The notes beneath the pieces were generated by a model, which did no database searches, was not told where the DNA came from, and saw nothing but the letters and a program-made list of their open reading frames with translations. Position numbers and translations under genes: made by a program. Of a stretch of DNA of 64,000 nucleotides, positions 35,832 to 45,124 are shown in pieces (the first letter of the stretch is position 1; every line of letters begins with the position of its first letter). The stretch is from Desulfobacteraceae bacterium. Lineage in GTDB: Bacteria; Desulfobacterota; Desulfobacteria; Desulfobacterales; Desulfobacteraceae. The stretch covers positions 1 through 64,000 of the forward strand of contig JAAELK010000153.1 of the NCBI GenBank assembly GCA_024226935.1, read 5' to 3'.

Positions 35832-38021
35832 TTAGTCGTTAAACATCTTTGAAAGTTGTTTCTTTTTTGCGTTCCGTCGAATGAGGACTATCAAGCCTAG
35901 CAGGATAACCAGGATTGGCAGGATTGCTATGTTAAATGTTTTGATAACTCCCTTGGAAAAAGGAGTGATTTCGGCAATGGGATTCAAGGTTTGCTGTTTG
36001 CTTCTCATGGCAGCAATTTGATCTTGCCCATTAAGGTGGTCAATGACATTTAAAATAAAAGTGGCATTGCTGGATTGACCCTGGGGGTCCAACATATTGT
36101 CATGGAGCATCTGGGAACAGCCCAGGACAAATATTTTGGCAGGTTTTGATAATTTAATTATATTGCTTTGGGCAACCAGCCCTTTGGGAGCCTTGGGAGC
36201 TGTATTTTCCTTATTGGTCTTGGAATCTACCTGGGTATTTTCTGTGCTGTCTTTTTTAGCTATTTCTTTTTTTGGAATTTTCTTTCCCGCAAAATAACTG
36301 GTAAACCTGCCTTCCAGAATATATGACAGATCATAGGTGCCAAATTGTTTCGGATCGCTTGGCGGGGTAATGAACATGGGATTCAGGTTGATTTTGTCTT
36401 CCATGAGCCAGGCCTGATTCGAGGAAGACAAAAGTCTTGTGGTCATTACCTGATCTTTGTTAATATTTTCGCTTTTCAGGGTCAAAGGAGATATCTGCAT
36501 GGCAACCAGACCCTTGATGTTGTTCATAAATTCCGGGGTGTTGTTAATGGAATTTTCCTTTAACATGGGGGCAAAATATATGGTTTGTTCTCCACCCCCT
36601 TGGTTTGGTGGAAGTTGGTATTTATAGGCTTGTTTGTCCAGAACATAGGCTGGTTTCATACTGATTCCGTAATGGGTTAACAGTTTTTCCAAGCCAGTAT
36701 CTATGGGGACATATTGGGGCATGCCCATGCCGCCCTGGGGTTGGATTTCCTTGAATGCATCTGCAAAAAAAGCAAGGTTGGTTCCCTTCATCAGAGCCTG
36801 GTCAATTTGAAACAACTCGTAATCGGAAAAGGGTTGGGTTGGTTTTGCAATGATCAGGCAGTTCAAGCCGTCGGGAATGGCGGTTTGCTTTAAGGCAATG
36901 GATTTTATATCATATCGTGATGACAAAAGCTGGTCAAACACCTGTAGTCCATTGCCTTGCCTGCCCTGCATCATGGCCATTCTATCCTGACCCAGCGTGG
37001 GGCTGCCATGATCGGAAAGATATCCTATCTCTTTATTGATGCCGATCATTTTTTCCATCACGGTGGTCAGTTCTTCTGCCAGCGCCTGGGGGGCGACCAT
37101 TTGATAGGTGGTGCCGATTAAGGGCAGTGCAACCGAGGAGATAAGGGGCAGGGTGGTTATGTTTTGTTTGTATTCCATGACAAGACCTGCTACTGCGCGT
37201 CCGGCAGCAATATTTTTGCCGGGGATTTCGGGCCAGGTCATGGTCATGAGATCATATTTTTTAGCAATGAGTTTCAGCTCTTCCGGGGTTTGAATGTCTT
37301 TGCGCTTAAAATCAAAGATATTAAGATTTTTTGCATTAAGGGTTTTAATGGTATCTTGTACCTCTCCTGCCAATTGCGGTAGCTGGTCAAGGCCGATGAG
37401 AGGGGCAATGGGGTTTAGGGAGGATGATAAATACATGGTCACATGTATTTTATCTTTCTGGCGTAACAGAGCGCTGATCTTGTTGTTTAATTTTTGTATG
37501 GATGTGGTCAGTTGATATTCCAGTCCGTCGGTGGAGGTGATGGCAGGGATTCTTTCTATGAGGTCGCCGTGGATGATGGCAAGGCCCATATAAGCATTTT
37601 TGAATTTGATTTCATCATTTTCCATGACCCGGATCTGGACTGGCTGGATGCCAAAATTTCTGGCAATTTCTCGATTGTCGTCTGCCTGTTTTGTCAGATC
37701 ACCTTCTTTAGAAGAAACGTTGTAAAAGGTATAGTTGAAATGTTTTCCAGCACTTGCCGCATATTCGGCCAGCAGATCCCTGAGGTATTGTTCGGTATTA
37801 TTGTAGGGGGCCGGCAGATTCTTGGAGAAAAAAACGTTGATAGTTAAGGGTTCCGACAGGGTGGCCACGGCCTCTTTACTGGCATCGGACAGGGAATACA
37901 TTTTGTTTTTGGTCAGGTCTACCCTGAAAAACAGGGTAACTCCCACAATATTGACCAGCACAATTACGGCTATGTAAAGAATAAATTTAAAATAATGTTC
38001 TTTTATGAATAGATTACCCAT
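35832..38021 (-). CDS. GldG-like ABC transporter auxiliary protein
   Basis: 729 aa. One membrane helix at ~13-32, a large periplasmic ABC_transp_aux domain (FSKNLPAPYNNTEQYLRDLLAEYA...FNYTFYNV, ~60-480), a Lys/Thr-rich linker (~600-630) and a C-terminal membrane helix (~697-716) with a basic tail. The family is named for Bacteroidetes gliding motility but is widespread in non-gliding deltaproteobacteria, where its substrate is unknown. Spaced 9 nt after the permease gene. Confidence 0.85.
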   Translation of the reverse strand: MGNLFIKEHYFKFILYIAVIVLVNIVGVTLFFRVDLTKNKMYSLSDASKEAVATLSEPLTINVFFSKNLPAPYNNTEQYLRDLLAEYAASAGKHFNYTFYNVSSKEGDLTKQADDNREIARNFGIQPVQIRVMENDEIKFKNAYMGLAIIHGDLIERIPAITSTDGLEYQLTTSIQKLNNKISALLRQKDKIHVTMYLSSSLNPIAPLIGLDQLPQLAGEVQDTIKTLNAKNLNIFDFKRKDIQTPEELKLIAKKYDLMTMTWPEIPGKNIAAGRAVAGLVMEYKQNITTLPLISSVALPLIGTTYQMVAPQALAEELTTVMEKMIGINKEIGYLSDHGSPTLGQDRMAMMQGRQGNGLQVFDQLLSSRYDIKSIALKQTAIPDGLNCLIIAKPTQPFSDYELFQIDQALMKGTNLAFFADAFKEIQPQGGMGMPQYVPIDTGLEKLLTHYGISMKPAYVLDKQAYKYQLPPNQGGGEQTIYFAPMLKENSINNTPEFMNNIKGLVAMQISPLTLKSENINKDQVMTTRLLSSSNQAWLMEDKINLNPMFITPPSDPKQFGTYDLSYILEGRFTSYFAGKKIPKKEIAKKDSTENTQVDSKTNKENTAPKAPKGLVAQSNIIKLSKPAKIFVLGCSQMLHDNMLDPQGQSSNATFILNVIDHLNGQDQIAAMRSKQQTLNPIAEITPFSKGVIKTFNIAILPILVILLGLIVLIRRNAKKKQLSKMFND

Positions 38022-38030
38022 TGTGTCTCC

Positions 38031-38738
38031 TTAGTTCTTCTCATGCATAACAATATAGGTTGAAAAAATAAAAACAAAGACTACACTGATAAAATAAATA
38101 ATATCCCGCGAGTCGATAATGCCCTTGGAAATATTCATGAAATGGGAATTGGCCCCAATATATTCTACGAAGGCCACAAGTTTTGTCGGTATGAAAAAAA
38201 GCATTCGGTCAAGGATGGTCAGAGTAAAACACAGGGCGCATCCAATGATAAAGGCAATGATCTGGTTCCGGGTCAGGGCCGAGGCAAAAATTCCTATGCT
38301 GCAATAGGCAGCTGCCAGTAAAATAGCTCCCAGATAACCGCCAATGACAGGACCCGGGTCCACTTGACCGATCAGGCTTATGAACAGGGGGTAGGAAATG
38401 GTGGGGATCAGCATGGCCATTGTAAAAAAGGTGGCGGCCAAAAATTTTCCAATGGCAATATCTGTAAAGGAGACGGGCATGGTGAGAAGAGTCTCATAGG
38501 ATCCTACATTTTTCTCTTCGGAAAAAAGCCGCATGGTAATGGCCGGGATGAAAAAGGAGAAGGTGATGGGTAAAAAGGAGAAAAAGTCCCTTAAATCCGC
38601 CCGTCCAAAAATAAAAAAGGTGGAAAAGAAAAACCATCCGCTCACAATCAAAAACAGGGCGATTACTATATAGGCAATGGGTGATATGAAATAATCTTTA
38701 AATTCTTTGGCAGCAATGGTTGAAATTTGTGCAATCAT
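38031..38738 (-). CDS. ABC transporter permease (GldF-like)
   Basis: 235 aa with six predicted membrane helices, ABC2-type. Starts IAAKEFKDYFISPIAYIVIALFL, a hallmark of GldF/NosY-like permeases, and contains FSEEKNVGSYETLLTMPVS, the coupling region. It pairs with the ATPase encoded directly upstream (gap 0 nt) and the GldG-like protein downstream. Confidence 0.9.
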   Translation of the reverse strand: MIAQISTIAAKEFKDYFISPIAYIVIALFLIVSGWFFFSTFFIFGRADLRDFFSFLPITFSFFIPAITMRLFSEEKNVGSYETLLTMPVSFTDIAIGKFLAATFFTMAMLIPTISYPLFISLIGQVDPGPVIGGYLGAILLAAAYCSIGIFASALTRNQIIAFIIGCALCFTLTILDRMLFFIPTKLVAFVEYIGANSHFMNISKGIIDSRDIIYFISVVFVFIFSTYIVMHEKN

Positions 38739-39695
38739 TTAAGCATCCTCCCTTGTCAGTTCCCGGAATATTTTTTCAAGGGCCTGGGATTCTTTGGCAA
38801 GTTCCGTAATAATCCAGTCTGTTTTTTTTATTTTTAAATAGAGCCTGGATCTGATATCCACATTTTCCGATCTATTCTCGGGACTTCTGATTTCAAAGGA
38901 AACCATCTGTTTTTCCAGGGAGGCAACTGGTTTTATTTCCAGGGTGTCATCAATGGTCTTTAGTAATTCCAGAGCTTGGTTTTTATCCGGTCCCACCAGG
39001 GAAAGACGGATGAAAGAAGCCTGGATAGTGTTTTGTTTCAGGTTGGTTGTGGTATCATTTGCCACCACTTTCCCTTTATTGATGATGGCAATTCTGTCAC
39101 AGGTTGCTTCTGCCTCACTTAAGATATGGGTAGAAAAAATAATGGTTTTTTCTTTTCCAATGGATCGGATGATATCCCGGATTTCCGCAATCTGATTGGG
39201 GTCAAGACCCGATGTGGGTTCATCCAGAATTAAAATCTGAGGGTTTGTCATCATGGCATGGGCAATACCTACCCGTTGTTTCAATCCTTTGGAAAGGGTG
39301 GCTATGGGTTTTCCCATTATACCGGAAAGGCCACAAAGTTTTGCTAATTCTTTGAATCTTGCCAGTCTTTTTACAGGATCTATTATTCCTTTGAGTTTGG
39401 CCACATAGGTAAGATAATCATATACGAGCATATTATGATAAAGGGGGGCTGATTCGGGAAGGTAACCGATCAGGGATTTTATTTTCAGGGTATCTTGGGG
39501 CATTTGCAGGTCTTTGACCGTTATACTGCCGGAACTGGGTTTAAAATATCCGGTGAGCATTCGCAGGGTGGTTGTTTTTCCCGCACCGTTTGGGCCAAGA
39601 AGTCCGAGTATTTCTCCGGGCCGGACCGTCAGGTTGATATGATCAACTGCACAAAAGTCATTATAGTACTTGGTCAGATTTTGAACATCTATCAA
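38739..39695 (-). CDS. ABC transporter ATP-binding protein (GldA-like)
   Basis: 318 aa. Walker A GPNGAGKTT (~35-43), Q-loop GYLPES, signature LSKGLKQRVGIA, Walker B LILDEPTSGLD and switch His in STHILSEAEA are intact. A ~90-residue C-terminal extension is typical of GldA/CcmA-type exporters. It energises the permease of 38031-38738. Confidence 0.93.
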   Translation of the reverse strand: MIDVQNLTKYYNDFCAVDHINLTVRPGEILGLLGPNGAGKTTTLRMLTGYFKPSSGSITVKDLQMPQDTLKIKSLIGYLPESAPLYHNMLVYDYLTYVAKLKGIIDPVKRLARFKELAKLCGLSGIMGKPIATLSKGLKQRVGIAHAMMTNPQILILDEPTSGLDPNQIAEIRDIIRSIGKEKTIIFSTHILSEAEATCDRIAIINKGKVVANDTTTNLKQNTIQASFIRLSLVGPDKNQALELLKTIDDTLEIKPVASLEKQMVSFEIRSPENRSENVDIRSRLYLKIKKTDWIITELAKESQALEKIFRELTREDA

Positions 39696-39738
39696 TGCGT
39701 CCTCCTTTATCGTGTAATAAATGAAATGAGAGATTGGA

Positions 39739-40314
39739 TTAAAAGTTTTCTAAAACTTTGCTTTTTTCCAGGAATTCATTGATCGCTTGGGTGGTTTTCC
39801 TTGATGTAGTCACGGTTTTTTCAAAGTGGCGGCAAAAGGGATCATCCTCACTTAAAACCCCTATTGCATGCTTGTATAGTGCCTCTCCCGTTAAAAAATA
39901 GGCGGTCATTTGCTGTTGAAGTTTTTTGCGTTCTTCATGGCGCAGCTTCTCTGCCATTATGACCGATTCCAGTTTTTTAACCGAATATTCAACTAGGGCA
40001 TCTCTGGGCATGTCGTAGGTTTCGGAGATGGAACCCAGAGCTTCAATGGTTCTACGGCTGAGTACAAAAGTTTTTTGTTTTCTATCAATTTTTTTGAATT
40101 GCCGGATTCTGATGGTTTTGGCCAGGTCGGAAAGGGCGGTCATATCCTCAATGATATGATCAAATAAAGATTTTTGTTTGATACCCATGTGGATAGCCAC
40201 AAGACCTATGGAATCAATGGCTTTTTGGGATATTTTAAAGGTTGCCCTGACAGATTGTTTTCCCCTCAAGTCAAACATGGCTGGTCCAAGAAAAGGGTCA
40301 TTTATTTTGGGCAT
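39739..40314 (-). CDS. Unknown protein with two ribbon-helix-helix-like repeats
   Basis: 191 aa, no membrane segment. I do not recognise a named family. Two internal repeats have the strand-helix-turn-helix pattern of ribbon-helix-helix DNA-binding proteins: ~18-56 (KQSVRATFKISQKAIDSIGL...KSLFDHIIED) and ~72-115 (RKQKTFVLSRRTIEALGSIS...DALVEYSVKK). A helical, basic C-terminal part follows. It lies 43 nt upstream of gldA-like and heads that operon, and its upstream region has ATACAAA repeats, so autoregulation of the transporter operon is a reasonable inference. Confidence 0.6.
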   Translation of the reverse strand: MPKINDPFLGPAMFDLRGKQSVRATFKISQKAIDSIGLVAIHMGIKQKSLFDHIIEDMTALSDLAKTIRIRQFKKIDRKQKTFVLSRRTIEALGSISETYDMPRDALVEYSVKKLESVIMAEKLRHEERKKLQQQMTAYFLTGEALYKHAIGVLSEDDPFCRHFEKTVTTSRKTTQAINEFLEKSKVLENF

Positions 40315-40351
40315 GGTTTTTTCTCCAATTTTAATTATTATTTTTATATTG

Positions 40352-40430
40352 ATACAAAAAGTAATGTAAATTTATTATAGATCGAATTTTACAATAAAAT
40401 TGAATCTGGATCAATACAAACTTTTTGTAT
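40352..40430. promoter_or_regulatory. ATACAAA repeats, candidate operator of the Gld-type operon
   Basis: ATACAAA-CTT-TTTGTAT (40414-40430) is a perfect 7-3-7 inverted repeat. A further ATACAAA half-site lies at 40352-40358, nearer the start of the RHH-like gene at 40314. The sequence around is strongly AT-rich. Binding by the RHH-like protein is inferred, not shown. Confidence 0.5.
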
Positions 40431-40525
40431 GACCAAAATATAATTTTACATGAATTATATCGGTGGAGTCGGAGGCTGGATTAAAACAGATCACAGTTTA
40501 TTATAAATAAATTGTTGGAGTGGGG

Positions 40526-41281
40526 TTAAAAAAATTGTATGCAAAGCCAGAATCCAAGACTGGTGATGATAAAGAGCGTCTCCTTGCCGCTGGGTTTAAA
40601 TTCAGGATCGGTTCGATTTTCACAATAGCATCTGGCTTCCATGGCAAGGATGAGGTGATCAGCTGATAAAAAGGTCTTTTTTAAGAGGGGAAGTGTCAGC
40701 CGGATAAAGCGTTTTACAGGATTTTTTTCCAGGTTTCCGCACCGGGAGTGAACGGCATTACGGGTTTCATTAGCCTGGTTCAAAATAAGGGGTAAAAAGC
40801 GCAGAGCAAGACTGATCATTATGCCCACCCGCTTTTCCGGCACAAAGGGAATTGGTTTTAAATACCATTGGACAGCATTTTTCAGGTTGGCCGGTCGGGT
40901 GGTGTTGGAAAAGATAATTCCTGTGACCATGACCAAAAAAAATCTAAAGGCAACAAGACATCCTTCATATAAACCCTGGTGGGTTATGCTTATGCCGTAT
41001 AGTTGAACAAGGGGATCTCCGGGAATTGTAAGGGCCCGGGCAAGGATGATGAAGACCAGAAATAGGATAAAATATTTGAGGTGCTTTAAAGTTTGTCCCA
41101 GTTCAAGATTGATCTGTTGTATGAAAAAAATAAGAGTCCCAAGGAGGATGAAACAGGCCGGAAAATTCGCTTTTAACAGGGAAAGGCTTACTATACAGAC
41201 CAGGAAAAATTTACATCGGGTATCAAGATAATGTAAATTTGAATGCCCCGGCCTGAAAACAAAGGGGTTTAAGGTTGCCAT
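40526..41281 (-). CDS. bioN: ECF transporter transmembrane protein (BioN/EcfT)
   Basis: 251 aa with five to six hydrophobic segments and the CbiQ/EcfT pattern, including LDTRCKFFLV at the N-terminus and the coupling motif in LTLPLLKKTFLSADHLILAMEARCY (Ala-Arg-type motif in MEARCY). It forms the energy-coupling module with BioM. It overlaps bioM by 13 nt, and the neighbouring bioY assigns the substrate as biotin. Confidence 0.88.
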   Translation of the reverse strand: MATLNPFVFRPGHSNLHYLDTRCKFFLVCIVSLSLLKANFPACFILLGTLIFFIQQINLELGQTLKHLKYFILFLVFIILARALTIPGDPLVQLYGISITHQGLYEGCLVAFRFFLVMVTGIIFSNTTRPANLKNAVQWYLKPIPFVPEKRVGIMISLALRFLPLILNQANETRNAVHSRCGNLEKNPVKRFIRLTLPLLKKTFLSADHLILAMEARCYCENRTDPEFKPSGKETLFIITSLGFWLCIQFF

Positions 41282-42015
41282 GGGCGGCCTATTCTACAGG
41301 TACAGGGTTCTTTTATCCCATGGGATTCAAGTTTTTTTATCAAATCTGTAAAAGATCCGTCTTCCACAAGCCGTCCTTTATCCATGATGAGCATACGGGA
41401 AGCTGACCCCATCAATGTTTCCACGTCATGGGTAGCCATGACGATGGTTTGGCCGTTTTGATTTAGGTCTGCAATGGTGGATAGGAGAGACTGGGTGCCG
41501 GGGTGGTCCAGATTGGCAAAGGGCTCGTCAAATATAATGATTTCAGGATCCATGACCAGGATGCCAGCAATGGTTAATTTTCTTTTTTCTCCGCCGGAAA
41601 GAGTGGAAGGGTTCCGGTCTTTTAATTTAATCAGGTTAAGTTGTTCAAGTACCTGGGTGACCTTTGTGTTGATAAGGTTGCGTTGGAGATTTAAATTTTC
41701 AGGGCCAAAGGCAACCTCATCAAATACGGTGTCTCCTACAATTTGGGTATCTGCATCTTGAAATACCATGCCCACGGTTTTCCTGGTTAAGATCAGATCC
41801 TTTAAAATATTTTTTCCATGGAGTTTAATCTCCCCGGATTGGGGTCTTAGCAGGCCGTTCAAATGTCGGATCAGGGTTGTCTTTCCTGATCCGTTTTTGC
41901 CGACCAGTATGATAAAATCTCCCTTGGTAACTGAGAAACAGATGTCTATGATACCATCGCTTCCGTCCGGGTATTGATGGGTAAGGTGGTTTATTTCAAG
42001 GATTGGGATTGCCAT
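41269..42015 (-). CDS. bioM: ECF transporter ATPase (BioM/EcfA)
   Basis: 248 aa. Walker A GKNGSGKTTL, Q-loop MVFQDADTQIVGDTVFDEVAFGP (the long Q-loop typical of ECF ATPases), signature LSGGEKRKL, Walker B IIIFDEPFANLD and switch His ATHDVETL. It drives biotin uptake with BioY and BioN. 36 nt after bioY. Confidence 0.93.
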   Translation of the reverse strand: MAIPILEINHLTHQYPDGSDGIIDICFSVTKGDFIILVGKNGSGKTTLIRHLNGLLRPQSGEIKLHGKNILKDLILTRKTVGMVFQDADTQIVGDTVFDEVAFGPENLNLQRNLINTKVTQVLEQLNLIKLKDRNPSTLSGGEKRKLTIAGILVMDPEIIIFDEPFANLDHPGTQSLLSTIADLNQNGQTIVMATHDVETLMGSASRMLIMDKGRLVEDGSFTDLIKKLESHGIKEPCTCRIGRPWQP

Positions 42016-42051
42016 ATATGATATTCGTGCCTGCCTGTCGGTGTTTTGTTA

Positions 42052-42576
42052 TTAGATCAGGGGTCTGATCTTTTTTGCCAGAAAGGCAGCCGCCGCAATT
42101 TTTAGTCCATCTCCGATTAAAAAAGGATAGATACCCACGGCCAGGGCTTTGTTCCAGGATAGGGAAAAAACCATTTTTAGCCAGGGCACTCCGATGGCAT
42201 AGATAATTAAAGTGCCGATGATCATGGCAATGGTATCAAACAGGATGTTTTTTTTAAATTTATTTGAAATGATACCGGTGACAAAAACCGCCGGCAGATA
42301 AGCGATGAGATATCCACCGGTGGGGCCAAATAATTTGCCGATACCTGAGGTGCCGCCGGCAAAAACCGGCAGTCCGACAAGACCTATCAGAAGATAGATG
42401 CCCACACAGCCAACTCCCCAGACAGGCCCTAAAATAATTCCAGCCAATAGAACTAACATGTTTTGCAACACAATGGGGACAGGTCCCAGGGGAATGGCTA
42501 TAAATGCGCCCATGGCGATCAGGGCAACAAACAAGGCGGTATAAACGGTCATTTTAAGTTGGTTGGGATGGTCCAT
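42052..42576 (-). CDS. bioY: Biotin transporter substrate-binding component BioY
   Basis: 174 aa, about six membrane helices. Contains the family pattern GPVPIVLQNMLVLLAG (~30-45), the G-rich FAGGTSGIGKLFGPTGGYLIAYLPA (~73-97) and a final YPFLIGDGLKIAAAAFLA, all typical of BioY. It binds biotin and docks on BioMN. 6 nt after birA. Confidence 0.95.
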   Translation of the reverse strand: MDHPNQLKMTVYTALFVALIAMGAFIAIPLGPVPIVLQNMLVLLAGIILGPVWGVGCVGIYLLIGLVGLPVFAGGTSGIGKLFGPTGGYLIAYLPAVFVTGIISNKFKKNILFDTIAMIIGTLIIYAIGVPWLKMVFSLSWNKALAVGIYPFLIGDGLKIAAAAFLAKKIRPLI

Positions 42577-42582
42577 TTTTTT

Positions 42583-43530
42583 TCAGGCGTGAAAGCAATC
42601 TCCATAAATTATTTTTTTGAGTTTTTTGTGATCATCTTCGATAATCAGGGCACCGGTTTCATCCACATCAACGGCCTTTCCTTCATATATTTTGTCAAAG
42701 GTTTCAATTCTGACTTGGCGGCCAATAGTGCTGGTTTGTTCTTTCCATTGATCTATTATGTCAGGGCAATTAATGTCCTGAATTTTGTCTTGGAATTCAG
42801 ATAAAAATGCGGTCAGAATTTGCTTGCGGGATACCTTTTTTTTTAGAATATTTTTGAGAGAAACAGCATTAAATTCTTTATTGACAGGACTATTATTCGC
42901 ATTGATACCAATGCCTATGATTAAAAACTGGACCATATCCCCTTGTGTTTCCATCTCCGATAGCATGCCTGCCAGTTTTTGTCCTCCAAGGAGGAGGTCA
43001 TTGGGCCATTTTACACTGATATCAAGATTAAACAGTTTGTTTAAAATCCGGGACAGGCTCAGAGAAGCTGCAAAAGTATAAATATATACCAGATGTGGGG
43101 GTAAAAGAGGTCTTAAAACAAGGGTAAACCACAACCCGCCCTTTGAGGATATCCATTCTCGGTTTAGACGGCCTCTTCCCTTTGTCTGGTGTTCTGCAAC
43201 CACACAGCTTAAATGGGAGGCTCCTTTTCTGGCAAGGGCTTTTGCCGTGTCCATGGTGGTTTCAACTTCCGGAAAATGGGTGATCTTGTCTCTAAAGGGA
43301 GGGTCAAAGCAAAAGGGGAGCAATAGATCCTCGGGGTCGGAAAGTGCATATCCATTAGGCCTTGAGTGAATGGGGATACCGTCCTTTTTGAGTGCATTGA
43401 TATGCTTCCATACCGCTACTCTGGAAATTCCGGTCATTTCACTGATCCTGACTCCGGATATTGTGTCTCCTCCGGCTTTGTACAAAAAATCCAGAATACT
43501 TTCTTTTTTATTTTTTTTATTGTTAACCAT
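42583..43530 (-). CDS. birA: Biotin-protein ligase / biotin operon repressor BirA
   Basis: 315 aa, the bifunctional class. An N-terminal winged helix (~10-65; SGVRISEMTGISRVAVWKHINALKKDGI) precedes the ligase core with TTMDTAKALARKG, the biotinyl-AMP loop KGRGRLNREWISSKGGLWFTLVLRP, VKWPNDLLLGGQKLAGMLSE and GIGINANN, and a C-terminal SH3-like domain. It biotinylates acceptor proteins and, as holorepressor, controls bio genes. A BirA-type operator covers its own start codon. The ribosome binding site is weak. Confidence 0.96.
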   Translation of the reverse strand: MVNNKKNKKESILDFLYKAGGDTISGVRISEMTGISRVAVWKHINALKKDGIPIHSRPNGYALSDPEDLLLPFCFDPPFRDKITHFPEVETTMDTAKALARKGASHLSCVVAEHQTKGRGRLNREWISSKGGLWFTLVLRPLLPPHLVYIYTFAASLSLSRILNKLFNLDISVKWPNDLLLGGQKLAGMLSEMETQGDMVQFLIIGIGINANNSPVNKEFNAVSLKNILKKKVSRKQILTAFLSEFQDKIQDINCPDIIDQWKEQTSTIGRQVRIETFDKIYEGKAVDVDETGALIIEDDHKKLKKIIYGDCFHA

Positions 43531-43552
43531 GATGGAAGCTGTTAGTTAACAA
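43520..43552. promoter_or_regulatory. BirA operator overlapping the birA start codon
   Basis: TTGTTAAC (43520-43527) and GTTAACAA (43545-43552) form a perfect 8-bp inverted repeat 17 bp apart. Counted as 9-mers, this is TTGTTAACC-N15-AGTTAACAA, very close to the general bacterial BirA site TTGTWAACC-N14/16-GGTTWACAA. The ATG of birA lies at 43530-43528, inside the site, so repression would act on birA-bioY-bioM-bioN. Confidence 0.8.
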
Positions 43553-43729
43553 ACTTCGAAGATCGGGTCAAGAAATTTTTTATTTTATCCCGGTGCTTTT
43601 GTAAAATAAAAAAACAATTTGAAAACATGGTAAAAAAAAAGAATCTGTAGTATTCGTCATATATAATACAGGCACATAAAAAATGTATGGATAGACAAAA
43701 ACAAATTTCTATATTGGGTTGGAAATAAT

Positions 43730-45124
43730 ATGGTTTCAATGCATGCACAGATTCTGGTGGTGGACGATGATGAAGCTATTAGAGATGCCTTGATGGAAAT
43801 CTTGGAAGATGATTATGATGTAGTCTGTGTTGACAGCGGGTTCAAAGCTCTTGATCGGGTTAAAAAACAGATATTTGACCTTGTCTTTTTGGATATCGTA
43901 ATGCCTGAAATGGATGGAATTCAAACCTTAAAGCGGATCAAAGTCCATGATAAAAATCTGGATATCATTATGGTCTCTGCTGTGGATCGTGCCCAGGAAG
44001 CCACGGATTCTATCAAGTTGGGAGCCTATGATTACATTACAAAACCATTTGATCATGAGATCATATTGAACCGGGTGGAAAAGGTTTTGTTAAAACGAAA
44101 TCTTGTAAAAGAGGTCAGTTTTCATCGATCTGCACCTTCTCCCTGGTCCGGAAAGACTCAAATTATCAGTAAATCAAAAAATATGGATATAGTTTTTGAG
44201 CTGGTTGCCAAGGTGGCAAAAACATCCAGTAATGTATTGATCACCGGTGAGAGTGGAACCGGAAAGGAATTGATTGCAAGGTCGGTGCATAATGCAAGTT
44301 TGCGGTCGGAAAAGTCCTTTGTTGCCATTAATTGTGCGGCTATACCGGCAGAACTTATGGAAGCAGAGTTATTCGGCCATGAAAAAGGCGCCTTTACCGG
44401 TGCCCATAAACAGAGTATGGGTAAATTTGAATTTGCCCACCAAGGCACTATTTTTCTGGATGAAATCTCTTGTTTGAAGCCTGAATTCCAGGCAAAATTG
44501 TTAAGATTTATTCAGGAACGGGAATTTACACGGGTGGGTAGCCATCGTACCATTAAGGTGGACGTTCGAATTGTGGTGGCCACCAACACCAGTCTGGATG
44601 AGATGGTCAAGGAGGGCAGTTTCAGAGATGATCTTTATTTCAGGCTCAATGTGGTGCCGATATTATTGCCGCCCCTTAGAAACCGCAAAGGGGATGTTCC
44701 GATTCTGGCAGATTTTTTTCTGGATAGGTTCAATCGCCAAATGAATAAAAATATAAAAGGTTTTACCCCGGATGCCATTGCCATCCTTGCGGCTTATTCC
44801 TGGCCCGGAAATATTCGTGAGTTGGAAAACCTTATCGAACGGATGGTGGTGTTGGGGGAAAAAAATAGTTTTATTGATGAAAAAGATTTACCCTTTGATC
44901 TTTTGTTCAATGGAGAATCTGAAACAGGGGCGCATAAAGGAAATAGTGAAAATAAGGGATTGATCCAGGCCCGCCAATCTTTTGAGCGTCTTTATATTCT
45001 GAGGGCCCTTCAAAATTGCAGGTGGAACCAGACCATGGCGGCAATGGTCCTTGGTATTCATAGAAATACCCTTATCCAGAAAATGAAAGCTCTGGATCTT
45101 GCCCGGAATCAAAAGGACAATTAA
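43730..45124 (+). CDS. Sigma54-dependent response regulator (NtrC family)
   Basis: 464 aa. Receiver (~1-125) with Asp55 in LVFLDIVMPEMDG and Lys in YITKPF. AAA+ domain (~155-385) with Walker A GESGTGKE, the sigma54-contact loop GAFTGA intact, and Walker B IFLDEI. Fis-type helix-turn-helix at the C-terminus (RALQNCRWNQTMAAMVLGIHRNTLIQKMKAL). It should activate sigma54 promoters from enhancer sites when phosphorylated. It converges with the kinase gene of 45121-46992, their stops overlapping by 4 nt, so the two are likely partners. Palindromic enhancer-like sites lie at 49.1-49.2 kb. Confidence 0.93.
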   Translation: MVSMHAQILVVDDDEAIRDALMEILEDDYDVVCVDSGFKALDRVKKQIFDLVFLDIVMPEMDGIQTLKRIKVHDKNLDIIMVSAVDRAQEATDSIKLGAYDYITKPFDHEIILNRVEKVLLKRNLVKEVSFHRSAPSPWSGKTQIISKSKNMDIVFELVAKVAKTSSNVLITGESGTGKELIARSVHNASLRSEKSFVAINCAAIPAELMEAELFGHEKGAFTGAHKQSMGKFEFAHQGTIFLDEISCLKPEFQAKLLRFIQEREFTRVGSHRTIKVDVRIVVATNTSLDEMVKEGSFRDDLYFRLNVVPILLPPLRNRKGDVPILADFFLDRFNRQMNKNIKGFTPDAIAILAAYSWPGNIRELENLIERMVVLGEKNSFIDEKDLPFDLLFNGESETGAHKGNSENKGLIQARQSFERLYILRALQNCRWNQTMAAMVLGIHRNTLIQKMKALDLARNQKDN

